DNA from: Fictibacillus marinisediminis
GTDB taxonomy: Bacteria > Bacillota > Bacilli > Bacillales > Fictibacillaceae
Length of the DNA: 64,000 nt
NCBI RefSeq assembly: GCF_023149135.1
Contig: NZ_JAIWJX010000004.1
Location: 128,526 to 192,525, forward strand
Direction: 5' to 3'
Shown: in pieces, positions 17,084 to 26,535 of the stretch
Layout: the number at the start of each line of letters is the position of its first letter
Numbering within the stretch: the stretch's first letter is position 1
Made by a program: the position numbers and the translations under genes
Notes under the pieces: model-generated
Seen by the model: only the letters and a program-made list of their open reading frames with translations
The model's database searches: none
What the model was told of the DNA's origin: nothing

Positions 17084-17202
17084 TTGACACTCTTTTAAAA
17101 CTGTTTATAATTGGAATTGTAGAATTAAATAATGAGACTGAATGAATCAGCGAGCGAATCCTTTCTAAAGGGTTTGTTCGCTTTTTTTTGTTAGAGGGGG
17201 GT
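17084..17202 (+). promoter_or_regulatory. Leader attenuator 3 (transfer operon)
   Basis: TTGACA (17084-17089), 16-base gap, TATAAT (17106-17111), start motif TTAAATAATGAG (17125-17136), then AGCGAGCGAATCC pairing with GGGTTTGTTCGCT (17149-17182) and eight T, directly followed by AGAGGGGGG (17193-17201), the Shine-Dalgarno of the transfer gene. The near-consensus promoter would be largely silenced unless the terminator is read through. Confidence 0.8.
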
Positions 17203-17209
17203 AATTCTT

Positions 17210-18505
17210 ATATTTTTAACGGTACGGAGTAGTAAGAGAGGGATACATTTCAAATCATCTGAATTAGAGCTTCTTGCCCATTTGGAACAGCACCGTTTAC
17301 TTACTACCAAACAGATCACTCGTTATTTGCAAGCAAAGGAACCCTATCATACCGATTCGGTATTAAGACGTCTTCGCAAGTTTACAAAGTACAAAATCCT
17401 CATTAAATACCAACACACTTTTGCAGTAAGAGGATTTAATTTCTCATTTAATTATTACCGATTAGGTAAGAAAGGTGCAGAAATACTGGTTAGTGAGGGA
17501 TATTTGCCAGTAGACTTTAATACCGGCTCTGTTGCTCTTGCTAAAAAAGGAAATCCTATTCATTATTTAGCAGCCCAAGAAATTGTAAGTCATACTCTTG
17601 AAAAAAATCACAATAAGTTTGCAATTGAATCGATAAATCCTTTTTATACCAAATATTTCGATTCAGATTATCCGCAGAAAAGTAAGTTGTTAGTTTCTCC
17701 GGACTGGATCTTAAAAAAGGACAATATGTATATCAATTTGGAAATCGATAACAACACTGAGACTCTGGGTGTTCTGGAAGAAAAGGTATCCAGGTATCTA
17801 AAACTGAACAAACAGGATCAAAACAAACATACAGTAATGATTTGCTTTGTCGATGAATCTTTTCATACAACCAAGCGGCCACAGAAAAGAATCAAAAACT
17901 TAAAAAACAAATTATTAAAGGGAGAAATAAGCGCGAATTTGAACTGTCTAATACTCCCTTTGGAGAGGTCTTATAGCAGGCCATATCAGCTAATGAATGA
18001 TTTGCCATTTGATTCATCTAATCGAAGAATGTACATGGAAGAAGTGCTTTTGGAAACACTTAAGAGGCAGAGCAAGGTTCACTATCCATTTGAATGTGAT
18101 CAGTTGGCGGATGAGGAACAAATATTGTCCTACATAGAAAAGGAATATGGAGCTCGTCCCGATCTCCTGTATAAAGAAATCACAGCACAGGGAGTAAGGA
18201 TATATCGAATGGGGATGATGATGCGCGAGGGAGATATTTATTGCCTCTATAAATTAAAATTGTTCTCCAGGCTAATAAATGAGAATAGTTTTTTGGACCA
18301 CTTAGGAATAAAGATTGCGGGTATGTATGCTTGTTATTCTACGAAAGACGAATTATTGCATGATATTTTAGGTGACCCGCTTCCCTTTGTTGAATTTACT
18401 GCGCTTGAAGAAATTAGCTCTTGGAACAACCCCCCAAAGTTTTATACTTACAACGCTAATAAAGAAATGGAGGGGTTTGTGTATGAACGAAAAGTTAAAA
18501 CGTAA
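17210..18505 (+). CDS. Replication-relaxation family protein (transfer)
   Basis: About 431 residues. The N-terminus (LLAHLEQHRLLTTKQITRYL) is the winged-helix opening typical of the Replic_Relax family (PF13814), found in Gram-positive mobile elements next to coupling proteins. The middle has a nuclease-like region with LVSPDWILKKDNMYINLEID. The conserved part starts before the first usual start codon (TTG at 17282). The strong AGAGGGGGG at 17193 points to a start near 17210, where only ATA (or ATT at 17204) is in frame, so a non-canonical start or a sequence difference is implied. It overlaps the coupling protein gene by 23 bp. Confidence 0.65.
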   Translation: MFLTVRSSKRGIHFKSSELELLAHLEQHRLLTTKQITRYLQAKEPYHTDSVLRRLRKFTKYKILIKYQHTFAVRGFNFSFNYYRLGKKGAEILVSEGYLPVDFNTGSVALAKKGNPIHYLAAQEIVSHTLEKNHNKFAIESINPFYTKYFDSDYPQKSKLLVSPDWILKKDNMYINLEIDNNTETLGVLEEKVSRYLKLNKQDQNKHTVMICFVDESFHTTKRPQKRIKNLKNKLLKGEISANLNCLILPLERSYSRPYQLMNDLPFDSSNRRMYMEEVLLETLKRQSKVHYPFECDQLADEEQILSYIEKEYGARPDLLYKEITAQGVRIYRMGMMMREGDIYCLYKLKLFSRLINENSFLDHLGIKIAGMYACYSTKDELLHDILGDPLPFVEFTALEEISSWNNPPKFYTYNANKEMEGFVYERKVKT

Positions 18506-21251
18506 CGCTCCTTTGCTCGTCATTACTATGCTTTTTGCAATATCAGTCTGGTTTTTATTGAGAGCAATGATTAAATATATCCTTCTATTTATGATTCCAC
18601 AAAATGACTCAATGCCAATACTCCCGCTAATAGGGAACGCTGCTAAAAGATCGCTTGTTGAACTCATAGTATCAACGTTTCTATTTATCGCGGCATGGGC
18701 ATTAGCAACCCGCATTACTCATTATCAAAAAATACTTTGGAGATGGATATTCTTAGTTAACATGGTGGCGGGTATAACATTTCAATATGGATGGAATGCA
18801 ACAGCACCGGTTTACTCAAAACTTCTTCCGTATTTCTTTGGGAATATGGAGCGAATTGAGGTTAATACATCTAGCTTTCTAACGCCAGAACTAGTTCAAG
18901 TGATTACAGGAAACGTAAGAAACCTCCAGCTACTTATACTGGCTTTACCAGGAATCGCAATTGGTATTGTCCTCCTTTGGCTAGGAAAAATGGTAAGCCA
19001 GCACCAAATGGATTTAATTGAACTATTTAAGGAATGGGAATATAAATCGGACAAATTAGGAAACTTCTTTCGACAGCAAGAGAAAGAGAAGTGGCCTGAT
19101 GTTCAGTTAGGTAAAAGTGAAAGTAACGGAGAAATGGTAGTTTTAAAAGGGAAAGACAGAGCTCTGAATAAACTGATTGTCGGAAGTATCGGTACTGGTA
19201 AAAGTGCTGCCTTAATGCTTCCGATGATCAATCAAGATTTACACCATATGACGCGAATGATCAACTCATTCAAAGCGGACCGTACAGAAGAGGATTATAT
19301 TAGTCGAGTTCAAGGGATGCACTTAAACGGCATGTCCATTATTGATCCATCTAATGAGCTTTGTAAGGATGTTATGCAGCTGGTAAAAGCTCACCAGATA
19401 CCTGAAGAATCCGTTTTCTATATTGATCCGACGAATCCGCATACACCAAGTATAAATCCCATGATGGCCCCCGTGGATAAAGTAGCTGAGATATTTACGG
19501 AAGTTATCGCGGGATTAGGTGAATCTTCCGATTATTTCTTTGAACAAAGCCAGCGGGTTCACTTGAAGCATTACATTTACCTATGTAAATTACATGAACC
19601 TGGAAAAGAAGTCACTTTTGATGATTTAATTGATATGTATAACGATCCGCAGCTCGTTTACCTTATGCATTTACAGTTAAAGAAGCAGCTGCCAACCAAC
19701 ATTTCAGAAATTGAGGATAGAGACGAACGTAATCATTGGAAGATTGTAAAAGGTATCTCTGATTGGTTCGAGGCAAGTATTGGAGTTGAGACAGTACGAA
19801 AAGGGCCAATGGAAGTCCCGCTCTTTATTGAAGATGAAAGCAGTCTATATTTTAAGGATCCAAAAGTATATGACAAGAAAGCAGAACATGTCGTGGGTTT
19901 GCGTAACATTCTAAACGACATGGCCGCGAATATCCTTTTACGTCGCGTCCTGTTCGGAAGATCAGACTTTGATTTTGATAAACATCTAGAGTACGGAGGA
20001 ATCCTCCTTCTAAATACCGCTCTTGGTGAACTAAGCGCATTATCATCTGTTCTAGGTAAGTTTGTATTATTGTCTTTACAAAATGCCGTATTCAGAAGAA
20101 CACCAAAAACATCAGCTTATCATCCCATCTACGTGGATGAATTCCCAGAGTACATTAACCGGCAATTCGCTAGTTTCCCGGCCCAAAGTCGTAAATATAA
20201 GGTTATCGTAACAGTTGCTACTCAAACCCTGGCTCAGTTGCAGCTTAAGTATGGAGCAGACTTTATGCAAACCTTACTTGGTACGCTTAGAAACAAATTC
20301 GTTTACGGTGATGCGAACGAACATGACTCTAAGTTGTTTTCCTCCATCTTTGGAGAGAAGATTACGTATACGGAAGCGGAGTCTGAACAACAAGTATCTG
20401 CTCTCTTCGATTCACCGAGCAGAAGGGGAGGCAGCTCGTATACGCAGACTAAAGAAGCCATACTTTCTCAAAATGATTTAATTTACTTAAAAGAGTTCCG
20501 ATGCGCGGTGAAAATTGTTTCTGATAACCGCCCTATGCCAGTGCAAGTGATTAAGGCGAACTTTGTTCCTCAAGAAGAATTTGAGGAAGCTAAAGTGGAA
20601 GTCAACTACGAGGCTGGCCAACATTGGCTCTCTATCCGTAATGCCGGCTTACAAGGGGACCGGCAGCAAGATATCTTAATCGATCCTATACCAACAGAAC
20701 AAGATATCATTGATGCCTGGATGATTGACACTTCTCTTGAGCAACAGCAAGAAGAGAAAAAGGAAGAGACTGTAGTTGAAGTGATTGACGGTAAAATTCA
20801 GATTCTACCATTACGTGACCCTGATCAAACCAAGCCAAGTAGCGAGATAAAAATCGGGGAAACAAAAGTAGTCAAAGGAAAGGCTCAAATAAACGATAAT
20901 ATGGTTCCATTGTTTAGGGTAGAAATAGAGGAATTTACTAGAGCTCCAGTGCATGTAGAGATAGAACAAGCCCCTGCAATCGAAGATGATCCTGTAGAGG
21001 ACGATGATACTTTTGTTCCTGTATTTAATCCCAATTCAGTGATAAATGAGTCTGCTACTCGACACACGCACATGGATCTCCAAGAAGAAGAGGATGAGGA
21101 AGAAGATATAGTTGATTTCTTTGTTGCAGCTAATCGATTAAAAAGTGATTTGTCCCAAAATGATGAGAAACAAGTTAGAAGAAGTGACCTTACAGGTTCA
21201 AAGAGTCATAGTATTGCTGAAGAATTAAGCAAGCATCTAGAAAATGATTAA
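18483..21251 (+). CDS. VirD4/TraG-type conjugative coupling protein
   Basis: 922 residues. It delivers the relaxase-DNA complex to the secretion channel. Three to four membrane segments lie in the first ~200 residues; Walker A is GSIGTGKSAALM, and VDEFPEYINRQF supplies the Walker B-like site with the adjoining TraG motif. The C-terminus is a long acidic tail (EEEDEEED), often a contact surface. Start ATG at 18483 follows GGAGGGG and overlaps the preceding gene; an upstream in-frame ATG at 18372 lies inside that gene and is unlikely. Confidence 0.88.
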   Translation: MNEKLKRNAPLLVITMLFAISVWFLLRAMIKYILLFMIPQNDSMPILPLIGNAAKRSLVELIVSTFLFIAAWALATRITHYQKILWRWIFLVNMVAGITFQYGWNATAPVYSKLLPYFFGNMERIEVNTSSFLTPELVQVITGNVRNLQLLILALPGIAIGIVLLWLGKMVSQHQMDLIELFKEWEYKSDKLGNFFRQQEKEKWPDVQLGKSESNGEMVVLKGKDRALNKLIVGSIGTGKSAALMLPMINQDLHHMTRMINSFKADRTEEDYISRVQGMHLNGMSIIDPSNELCKDVMQLVKAHQIPEESVFYIDPTNPHTPSINPMMAPVDKVAEIFTEVIAGLGESSDYFFEQSQRVHLKHYIYLCKLHEPGKEVTFDDLIDMYNDPQLVYLMHLQLKKQLPTNISEIEDRDERNHWKIVKGISDWFEASIGVETVRKGPMEVPLFIEDESSLYFKDPKVYDKKAEHVVGLRNILNDMAANILLRRVLFGRSDFDFDKHLEYGGILLLNTALGELSALSSVLGKFVLLSLQNAVFRRTPKTSAYHPIYVDEFPEYINRQFASFPAQSRKYKVIVTVATQTLAQLQLKYGADFMQTLLGTLRNKFVYGDANEHDSKLFSSIFGEKITYTEAESEQQVSALFDSPSRRGGSSYTQTKEAILSQNDLIYLKEFRCAVKIVSDNRPMPVQVIKANFVPQEEFEEAKVEVNYEAGQHWLSIRNAGLQGDRQQDILIDPIPTEQDIIDAWMIDTSLEQQQEEKKEETVVEVIDGKIQILPLRDPDQTKPSSEIKIGETKVVKGKAQINDNMVPLFRVEIEEFTRAPVHVEIEQAPAIEDDPVEDDDTFVPVFNPNSVINESATRHTHMDLQEEEDEEEDIVDFFVAANRLKSDLSQNDEKQVRRSDLTGSKSHSIAEELSKHLEND

Positions 21252-21284
21252 CCAAAAAAGCGACAGTTGTCGCTCTTTTGGTTT
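21250..21284 (+). terminator. Terminator of the transfer operon
   Basis: AACCAAAAAAGCGACA pairs with TGTCGCTCTTTTGGTT, ending in TTT; it overlaps the stop codon of the coupling protein gene. Confidence 0.8.
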
Positions 21285-21511
21285 AGCTACTATTACAGCA
21301 AACTTATTAATCACTCTATTATCCTCCTTAACTGGTAAATATAGAGATTAACAATATTTTCTATTTTCACTATTGAGTCATTAAAAGTTCATATATTTAA
21401 TGAAACGAGTAAGCAAATATTGAGATGATGTATAACATTATTTTTATATAGAATATTTTCACTAATTGGTATAGAATTACAGTTGGATAATGACACAAGG
21501 GGGATAAAAAA

Positions 21512-22348
21512 TTGAATAAAATCAAGCAAACACTTGTAGCAGCAACCGTTTTAACTTCAATGCTAGTCTCAAGCACGCCTACAACGGCAGCCACTAAAAC
21601 TACATCCGTCCATTTTATTGATGTAGGGCAGGGGGATTCCAGCTACATAAAAACTGCAAATGGTGATGATATCATCATTGACGGCGGGAATAAAGATGGC
21701 AGCGATGTAGTTGCTTATCTAAAAAAACAGAAGGTAAAAGATATTGAGGTGATGGTGGCCACTCATCCGGATGCCGATCATATTGGTGGCTTAGATGAAG
21801 TGTTAAAGGCTTTCAAAGTTAAATCGGTTTACGCTCCTAAGATCTCTCATACTACCATAGCCTATAAAGAATTCCTTACGGCCGTTAAGAAGGAAGGCGT
21901 AAAAATTAAAACCGCTTCAAAAGGAGTTAAGGTGTCGCTTAAGGGCGTTTCCGCTACATTCGTTGCTCCTGTTAAATCCTACAGTAAGAGTGATTTAAAT
22001 AACTGGAGTGCAGTTTTACGCTTAGTCCACGGGAAAAAATCCTTTTTGTTTACTGGTGACGCAGAATTTAAATCTGAAACAGATATGATCGCTTCTAAGC
22101 AAACCCTACAATCTACTGTTTTGAAAGTCGGACACCATGGAGCCAAAACGTCTACAAGCTCCGCCTTTGTGAAGGCTGTAAAGCCCCAATACGCGGTAAT
22201 TAGTGTAGGAGCGAGGAATAACTATGGTCATCCAACAAAAGACGTACTGAACCGCTTAAAATCAGCTAAAATTTATCGAACGGATCAGAAGGGTAGCATT
22301 GTGTTTACAACAAACGGATCCTCAATGTCTGTGAAAACCCAAAGGTAA
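21512..22348 (+). CDS. Secreted ComEC/Rec2-like metallo-beta-lactamase fold hydrolase
   Basis: 278 residues with a signal peptide (about 1-28, ending near TTAAT). The hydrolase core shows FIDVGQGDS, the zinc-binding THPDADHIGG, FTGDAE and VGHHGAKTS, as in the C-terminal domain of ComEC, here free of the channel. A nuclease or phosphodiesterase acting outside the cell is likely. TTG start after AAGGGGGATAAAAAA. The next gene, a DUF3006 protein, overlaps its stop, a pairing often seen in Firmicutes. Confidence 0.85.
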   Translation: MNKIKQTLVAATVLTSMLVSSTPTTAATKTTSVHFIDVGQGDSSYIKTANGDDIIIDGGNKDGSDVVAYLKKQKVKDIEVMVATHPDADHIGGLDEVLKAFKVKSVYAPKISHTTIAYKEFLTAVKKEGVKIKTASKGVKVSLKGVSATFVAPVKSYSKSDLNNWSAVLRLVHGKKSFLFTGDAEFKSETDMIASKQTLQSTVLKVGHHGAKTSTSSAFVKAVKPQYAVISVGARNNYGHPTKDVLNRLKSAKIYRTDQKGSIVFTTNGSSMSVKTQR

Positions 22349-22569
22349 TGGCCGGGATTAAAGGGATAATAGATCGATTTGAAGGGGAGTACGTCGTTGT
22401 AGAAATCAATGGGTATACAAAAGACTATTTACGTTCTACATTTCCTAAACAGGCGAAACCCGGGGACGTTGTTTTTATTGAAAAGGATAAAGTAACGATT
22501 GATAATAATGAAACAGATAAGCTGCGGAAAGAAATTGAAGACTTAATGGATGATGTTTGGGATGATTGA
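22348..22569 (+). CDS. DUF3006 protein
   Basis: 73 residues: a small beta domain (GIIDRFEGEYVVVEI, KPGDVVFIEKDKV) and an acidic C-terminal tip DDVWDD. This matches DUF3006, commonly encoded next to ComEC-like hydrolases. Start and upstream stop overlap as TAATG, implying translational coupling. Function is unknown. Confidence 0.75.
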   Translation: MAGIKGIIDRFEGEYVVVEINGYTKDYLRSTFPKQAKPGDVVFIEKDKVTIDNNETDKLRKEIEDLMDDVWDD

Positions 22570-22574
22570 TTAGC

Positions 22575-22614
22575 AAAACAAAAGACACTACCAAATGGCA
22601 GTGTCTTTTGTTTT
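22575..22614 (+). terminator. Terminator after the hydrolase-DUF3006 pair
   Basis: AAAACAAAAGACACT pairs perfectly with AGTGTCTTTTGTTTT. Confidence 0.9.
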
Positions 22615-22841
22615 CAGATTAAACCCTACTAAATATACGGATCATAACGAACGTTTGTTGTCGAGCATGCAGCTAAAGGATTCTTTTAGATCCTATGTAC
22701 AGATAAGCTCATACCAAAGTGGAAAGCGGAGAGGAAAACCTAGGCGATAAAGAGTTTTTTTGTTACATTAAGGTTATTGGAATTAAATTACATCTATGTC
22801 CATCTCTCAAAACCTATACTGATAAGTAAGAGGGGAAAACA

Positions 22842-23837
22842 ATGAATTTATTATCCATAGAAGAAAGAGATCAAATGCTTTCTAAGTTAAATGAACAACA
22901 AAAGCATTTTCTTTTAGAGAGAGTAAAACGAGGCAAAAAAACCGTGTTTGCTAACGAAATGGCTTTAGATAAGGGATATTTCATACCGGATAACGCTGAG
23001 ATTGAAGAAATTGAACATTTATTGGATGAATGGATTCTTGAAGACTATATCGACAACGGATTTATAAATTTGGAGACACCTTGTGAATGTGGCCGGCCAT
23101 TAAGATATCAATATATCGTAAAACATAAACTGACAGGTGATATAAGGCGTTTTGGTATTACGCATTTTGAAGAACACACTGGAATAAGAGCAGAAGTAGT
23201 CAAGGCCATAAAAAGTGGTTTTTCAAAGATCGATTATGAAATGGACGAGCTCCTTGAAAAATTACAAAAGGGATGGTCTTTAAACCAGGAGATACAACTG
23301 CCAACGAACTTTATCTTTCCTGCAGACATTCAAGAACATTTGGATGCGGAAATACCCTTACTTAATCGTCAGATCAAGAAGCTTAAACAAAAGCTTCAAT
23401 CTTATCTAGATGATCAGCTGCTGAAACAGCAGAAAGAGAGAGAGTCATACGAACAGGATTTAACTTCAGAGGATCCCTATTTGAATGAAATAGATCAATT
23501 TAGCTTTGAGTTTTTTGAAGAAGATAATAAACAAGATTCCATACAGCGAGAAGCAGTTAGGATCCAGGAGTTCTCTATTTCATTTGGTTACCAAGAGGCA
23601 ATTCGATCCTATCTAGAAAAGGGTATAACCAGTACGAGAATACTATGTGAACTCTTAATAAAGGAACATCACGCTCCTAAGGATCGTTATATATCGGGCA
23701 AACCAAAAATTTATTCTGAAGTTTGTTTTTACCTGGAGTCTCTTTGTTCACTCGGAGAAGTAAAATTTATCTCTAAAAAAGATCAAGAGGACCGATTGTA
23801 TTCAATGAAGGTTAGTACACAACACCTAATCAATTAA
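22842..23837 (+). CDS. DUF3895-like protein
   Basis: 331 residues. N-terminal helices, then a small CECG element near residue 87-90 (TPCECGRPLRYQYIV), a long charged helical stretch (about 150-215), and a C-terminal ~75-residue domain (AIRSYLEKGITSTRILCELL, KIYSEVCFYLESL) resembling DUF3895 of Bacillus. Role unknown. AGAGGGG precedes the ATG; an AbrB-type gene follows 13 bp later and is probably in the same operon. Confidence 0.5.
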   Translation: MNLLSIEERDQMLSKLNEQQKHFLLERVKRGKKTVFANEMALDKGYFIPDNAEIEEIEHLLDEWILEDYIDNGFINLETPCECGRPLRYQYIVKHKLTGDIRRFGITHFEEHTGIRAEVVKAIKSGFSKIDYEMDELLEKLQKGWSLNQEIQLPTNFIFPADIQEHLDAEIPLLNRQIKKLKQKLQSYLDDQLLKQQKERESYEQDLTSEDPYLNEIDQFSFEFFEEDNKQDSIQREAVRIQEFSISFGYQEAIRSYLEKGITSTRILCELLIKEHHAPKDRYISGKPKIYSEVCFYLESLCSLGEVKFISKKDQEDRLYSMKVSTQHLIN

Positions 23838-23850
23838 AAGGAGAGATGTC

Positions 23851-24150
23851 ATGAAGGGCACAGGAATAGTTAGAAAAGTTGATGAGCTTGGTAGAATTGT
23901 AATACCTATTGAGTTAAGAAGAGTATTAGACATCGAAATTAAAGACGCAATGGAAATTTACACTGAAGGGGACCTCATTATTCTTAAGAAACATTCCCCA
24001 GAAAATGCCTGTGTTATTACGGGTGAAATTAATCCTCAAAACAAGGAGTACGGTATTGGAGGGAGGAGTTTCGTATTAAGCCCTAAAGGTGCTGAGATAT
24101 TGCTTCAAGAAATTCAAAACCAAACTGATAATGTACCGGTGAGTAAGTAA
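23851..24150 (+). CDS. AbrB-family transition-state regulator
   Basis: 99 residues. The N-terminal swapped-hairpin DNA-binding domain is clear (GIVRKVDELGRIVIPIELRR), followed by the C-terminal multimerisation region (VITGEINPQNKEYGIGG, LSPKGAEILLQE). AbrB paralogues repress many stationary-phase genes. A dead relative lies at 45932-46135. A terminator follows at 24157. Confidence 0.92.
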   Translation: MKGTGIVRKVDELGRIVIPIELRRVLDIEIKDAMEIYTEGDLIILKKHSPENACVITGEINPQNKEYGIGGRSFVLSPKGAEILLQEIQNQTDNVPVSK

Positions 24151-24156
24151 CAAAAA

Positions 24157-24197
24157 CCCCTTAACTCTTTATGTTAAGGGGCCATTTACTTTTTTTA
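24157..24197 (+). terminator. Terminator after the AbrB-type gene
   Basis: CCCCTTAAC pairs with GTTAAGGGG; a T-tract follows after nine bases. Confidence 0.65.
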
Positions 24198-24408
24198 GAG
24201 CTTTCTTAATTTTATTAAAGGATTCTTGTAATTCAATAACATCTGCATAACGGTTCTTCAAATTGCTTTATTTATAAATTGGTCTAGAGCTGAATTCTGA
24301 AAGGATACAGTGGTAGTTTTACCGATGAAAATAAATGAGATTAATCTTGTTAAAGCTTAAACCTCATGCCTAATTTCATACTGATCAATATATGTAAGAA
24401 AATTTATT

Positions 24409-24532
24409 TTGACAAAAAACGCCAAATCATTTACTTTAAAGGTAAGTAAATATTGAGATCGGGATTACGGAATGACTCCGAATCTATGAAAGCAAATGCG
24501 CTGCAGCTGCTTTCTAGGTTCGGAGTTTTTTT
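24409..24532 (+). promoter_or_regulatory. Leader attenuator 4 (S1 operon)
   Basis: TTGACA (24409-24414), 17-base gap, TACTTT (24432-24437), start motif GTAAATATTGAG (24446-24457), then ACTCCGAATCTATGAAAGC pairing with GCTTTCTAGGTTCGGAGT (24475-24526) and seven T. The Shine-Dalgarno of a small leader peptide follows. The region 24198-24408 upstream holds no gene I can support. Confidence 0.8.
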
Positions 24533-24559
24533 GTTTTCTCAACAGTAAAGGAGGCCTGG

Positions 24560-24649
24560 ATGAGAATTAGTCAATTGATCCTCAAACCTAAGAAGGTTTG
24601 CCCTTATATCGTTAAATCGACCAAATACACATTATCTTGGAGGAAATAA
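24560..24649 (+). CDS. 29-residue leader peptide frame
   Basis: Starts MRISQLILKPKKV and ends TLSWRK. AAAGGAGGCCTGG before the ATG is a strong site, and its last codons contain the Shine-Dalgarno of the next gene (TTGGAGGAAATAAGC), two bases after its stop. This looks like a translated leader coupled to the S1 protein gene. Confidence 0.5.
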   Translation: MRISQLILKPKKVCPYIVKSTKYTLSWRK

Positions 24650-24651
24650 GC

Positions 24652-25536
24652 ATGGCAACTTGGACTAGTGCTGATCTTGAGAGATTAGCGGAAATTAAAC
24701 GTAATGGAGAAATTACAAGCGGGATTATCCGCTCTGTTGGTAAACTGCAAATGCCTGTTGAGGAAAACGGACAAATGGTTTCCAAAAGGGTGGAGGTAGC
24801 TGTATTTGAGCTTGGAGGCGGTGTTAAAGGCTATTGTCCGGTTCAAGAGTTCTCAAAATACGAGCATCGTTCGCTTATCGGCTTTGTTGGTACACGCCAG
24901 GAAGTTACCATTAAACAACTGCATCTCGATCACCAGGTTGCCATTGTCTCTGTGAAAGAAGCGGATCACCAGCGCAAAAGTGTGCTCTGGCACAAAATTA
25001 AGGAACTTAAGGAACAAGGAACTCTGAATGATCAGCAGTTTACAGCTAAAATTACTGGTTACAACGAAGAAAAGCAATACATTTACGTCAAGGTTGAGGG
25101 TGCAACAGCCTTCATGTTCAGAAATGATTGGAATCATGAGCGTACATATAATGTTGCTGATGTGGCGCAGCGTAACTTGGAAATTCCCATTAAGATCTCT
25201 CGATTTGATGAAGAAACGGGTAAGATTCAAGTATCACGTAAAGCCGCGATTGAGGACAATTTCCGCGCTTTGATGGAACAGTATGAGAACATGGAACGCT
25301 TTGTCGGTCGGGTTCAAAACGTTCATGCCATTCACGGGATTTTCATTCAGTTGGACAAAGGTGTAGTTGTTAAAGGAGAAAAGCCTTCTTCTATTCCTTC
25401 ACCGCGGCCTAATGACATCGTGAGCTGCCGGTTAAAAGGTGTTGATTATAAGAAACGAACAGCACGCGTCGTAATAACCGGTTACCCAGAAGGACAGAAG
25501 GAAAGAGTAGATCCAGGTGCGTTCCTCTATCAGTGA
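24652..25536 (+). CDS. S1/OB-fold RNA-binding protein
   Basis: 294 residues (ATG 24652; an in-frame TTG 15 bases upstream is less likely). It contains about three S1-like beta-barrel segments: residues about 15-85 (VFELGGGVKGYCPVQEFSKY), 115-195 (FTAKITGYNEEKQYIYVKVE, KISRFDEETGKIQVSRKA) and 215-285 (FVGRVQNVHAIHGIFIQLDK, KKRTARVVITGY). S1 domains bind single-stranded RNA. It has its own termination-controlled leader and sits in the transfer block, so a role in RNA-level control of the plasmid is an attractive inference. Confidence 0.7.
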   Translation: MATWTSADLERLAEIKRNGEITSGIIRSVGKLQMPVEENGQMVSKRVEVAVFELGGGVKGYCPVQEFSKYEHRSLIGFVGTRQEVTIKQLHLDHQVAIVSVKEADHQRKSVLWHKIKELKEQGTLNDQQFTAKITGYNEEKQYIYVKVEGATAFMFRNDWNHERTYNVADVAQRNLEIPIKISRFDEETGKIQVSRKAAIEDNFRALMEQYENMERFVGRVQNVHAIHGIFIQLDKGVVVKGEKPSSIPSPRPNDIVSCRLKGVDYKKRTARVVITGYPEGQKERVDPGAFLYQ

Positions 25537-26509
25537 TTTTAATCTCGATTCACAGAGAGATGATAACAAAGAAAGCATTGACTTCCCCTATTTTTATAAC
25601 CAAAAAGGGGAGGTTCCCATTTGGGACAATCCAACAGTAAACGGAGGGATACGACGCCCTTCCGTTTATAAACCGACCACCACCTTAAGCGGGGTCATAA
25701 CAAATATCCAGCGTGGATACTTTAAGGAAGATGATCTAACGCTGCTTAAAGTCCTTGGAGACTCTATGTGTTCTAACGAGAACCAGCTTAGACGATACAT
25801 GTCGCGAAAAATGAGTGCATCTAAGGTTTCGCAAAAACTAAAAAGATTCAGAGAGCAAGGTTTGGCTGACCGGTGGACGATTCTTAATGATCTGCAGCCG
25901 GAGTATAAGCCACCCGCTCCTTGGACTATAGGTGTTTCAGGATATACACTTCTAAAGCACATTAACAATATGGACTTTGTAATGGCCCCTGAACGGTGGA
26001 ATAGCATTAAAGCTATTCAACGTTTTGTGGCCATGAATGAAATCCGATGCCAGCTGGCAGAACAGCGAGTGTTAAGAAATTGGGTATGGAATGCGGTGAT
26101 TGCTAATAACCCACATCTTACTCGACCGCTAGGCGTGGCAGAAGTGGAAACACCTAGTGGAAGGATTAACTTCGTTATTGAGCGGGTGCAGCAAGCAAAG
26201 GATTTTTACACTTTTCTTGATAACAAACTTCAAAAATGGGTACCAGTATACGATAAATTTAAGTTTTTCCCAATTAAACGAATGAATGAGAACCAGACCA
26301 TTGTTGTTTTATATTGTTCGACCAAAACGTTAGCACAAGAAATTCAAAAGTCTCTTCAGTTACATAAGTATCCCTATACCATTTGGTTATGTGTAGAAGA
26401 AAATCTTATGGATTCAGGTATTGGTAAAGGATTTTATTTACCTACAGAAAAGGGCTTAAAGCGTATTGATTTAGGGTTCCTTGATAAGGTAGAACCGCTA
26501 GAACAGTAG
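25517..26509 (+). CDS. Winged-helix transfer-type protein, possibly Replic_Relax-like
   Basis: 330 residues beginning at GTG 25517 inside the preceding gene (20-bp overlap); no strong ribosome site, so coupling is likely. A winged-helix region (about 70-125: LTLLKVLGDSM, SKVSQKLKRFREQGLADR) is followed by a larger domain with VAEVETPSGRINFVIERVQQ and IVVLYCSTKTLAQEI. The order resembles the replication-relaxation protein at 17210, so it may be a paralogue. Family membership is not certain. Confidence 0.45.
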   Translation: MRSSISDFNLDSQRDDNKESIDFPYFYNQKGEVPIWDNPTVNGGIRRPSVYKPTTTLSGVITNIQRGYFKEDDLTLLKVLGDSMCSNENQLRRYMSRKMSASKVSQKLKRFREQGLADRWTILNDLQPEYKPPAPWTIGVSGYTLLKHINNMDFVMAPERWNSIKAIQRFVAMNEIRCQLAEQRVLRNWVWNAVIANNPHLTRPLGVAEVETPSGRINFVIERVQQAKDFYTFLDNKLQKWVPVYDKFKFFPIKRMNENQTIVVLYCSTKTLAQEIQKSLQLHKYPYTIWLCVEENLMDSGIGKGFYLPTEKGLKRIDLGFLDKVEPLEQ

Positions 26510-26535
26510 CTTAAGACAATTTTTGAAGTATTCAT

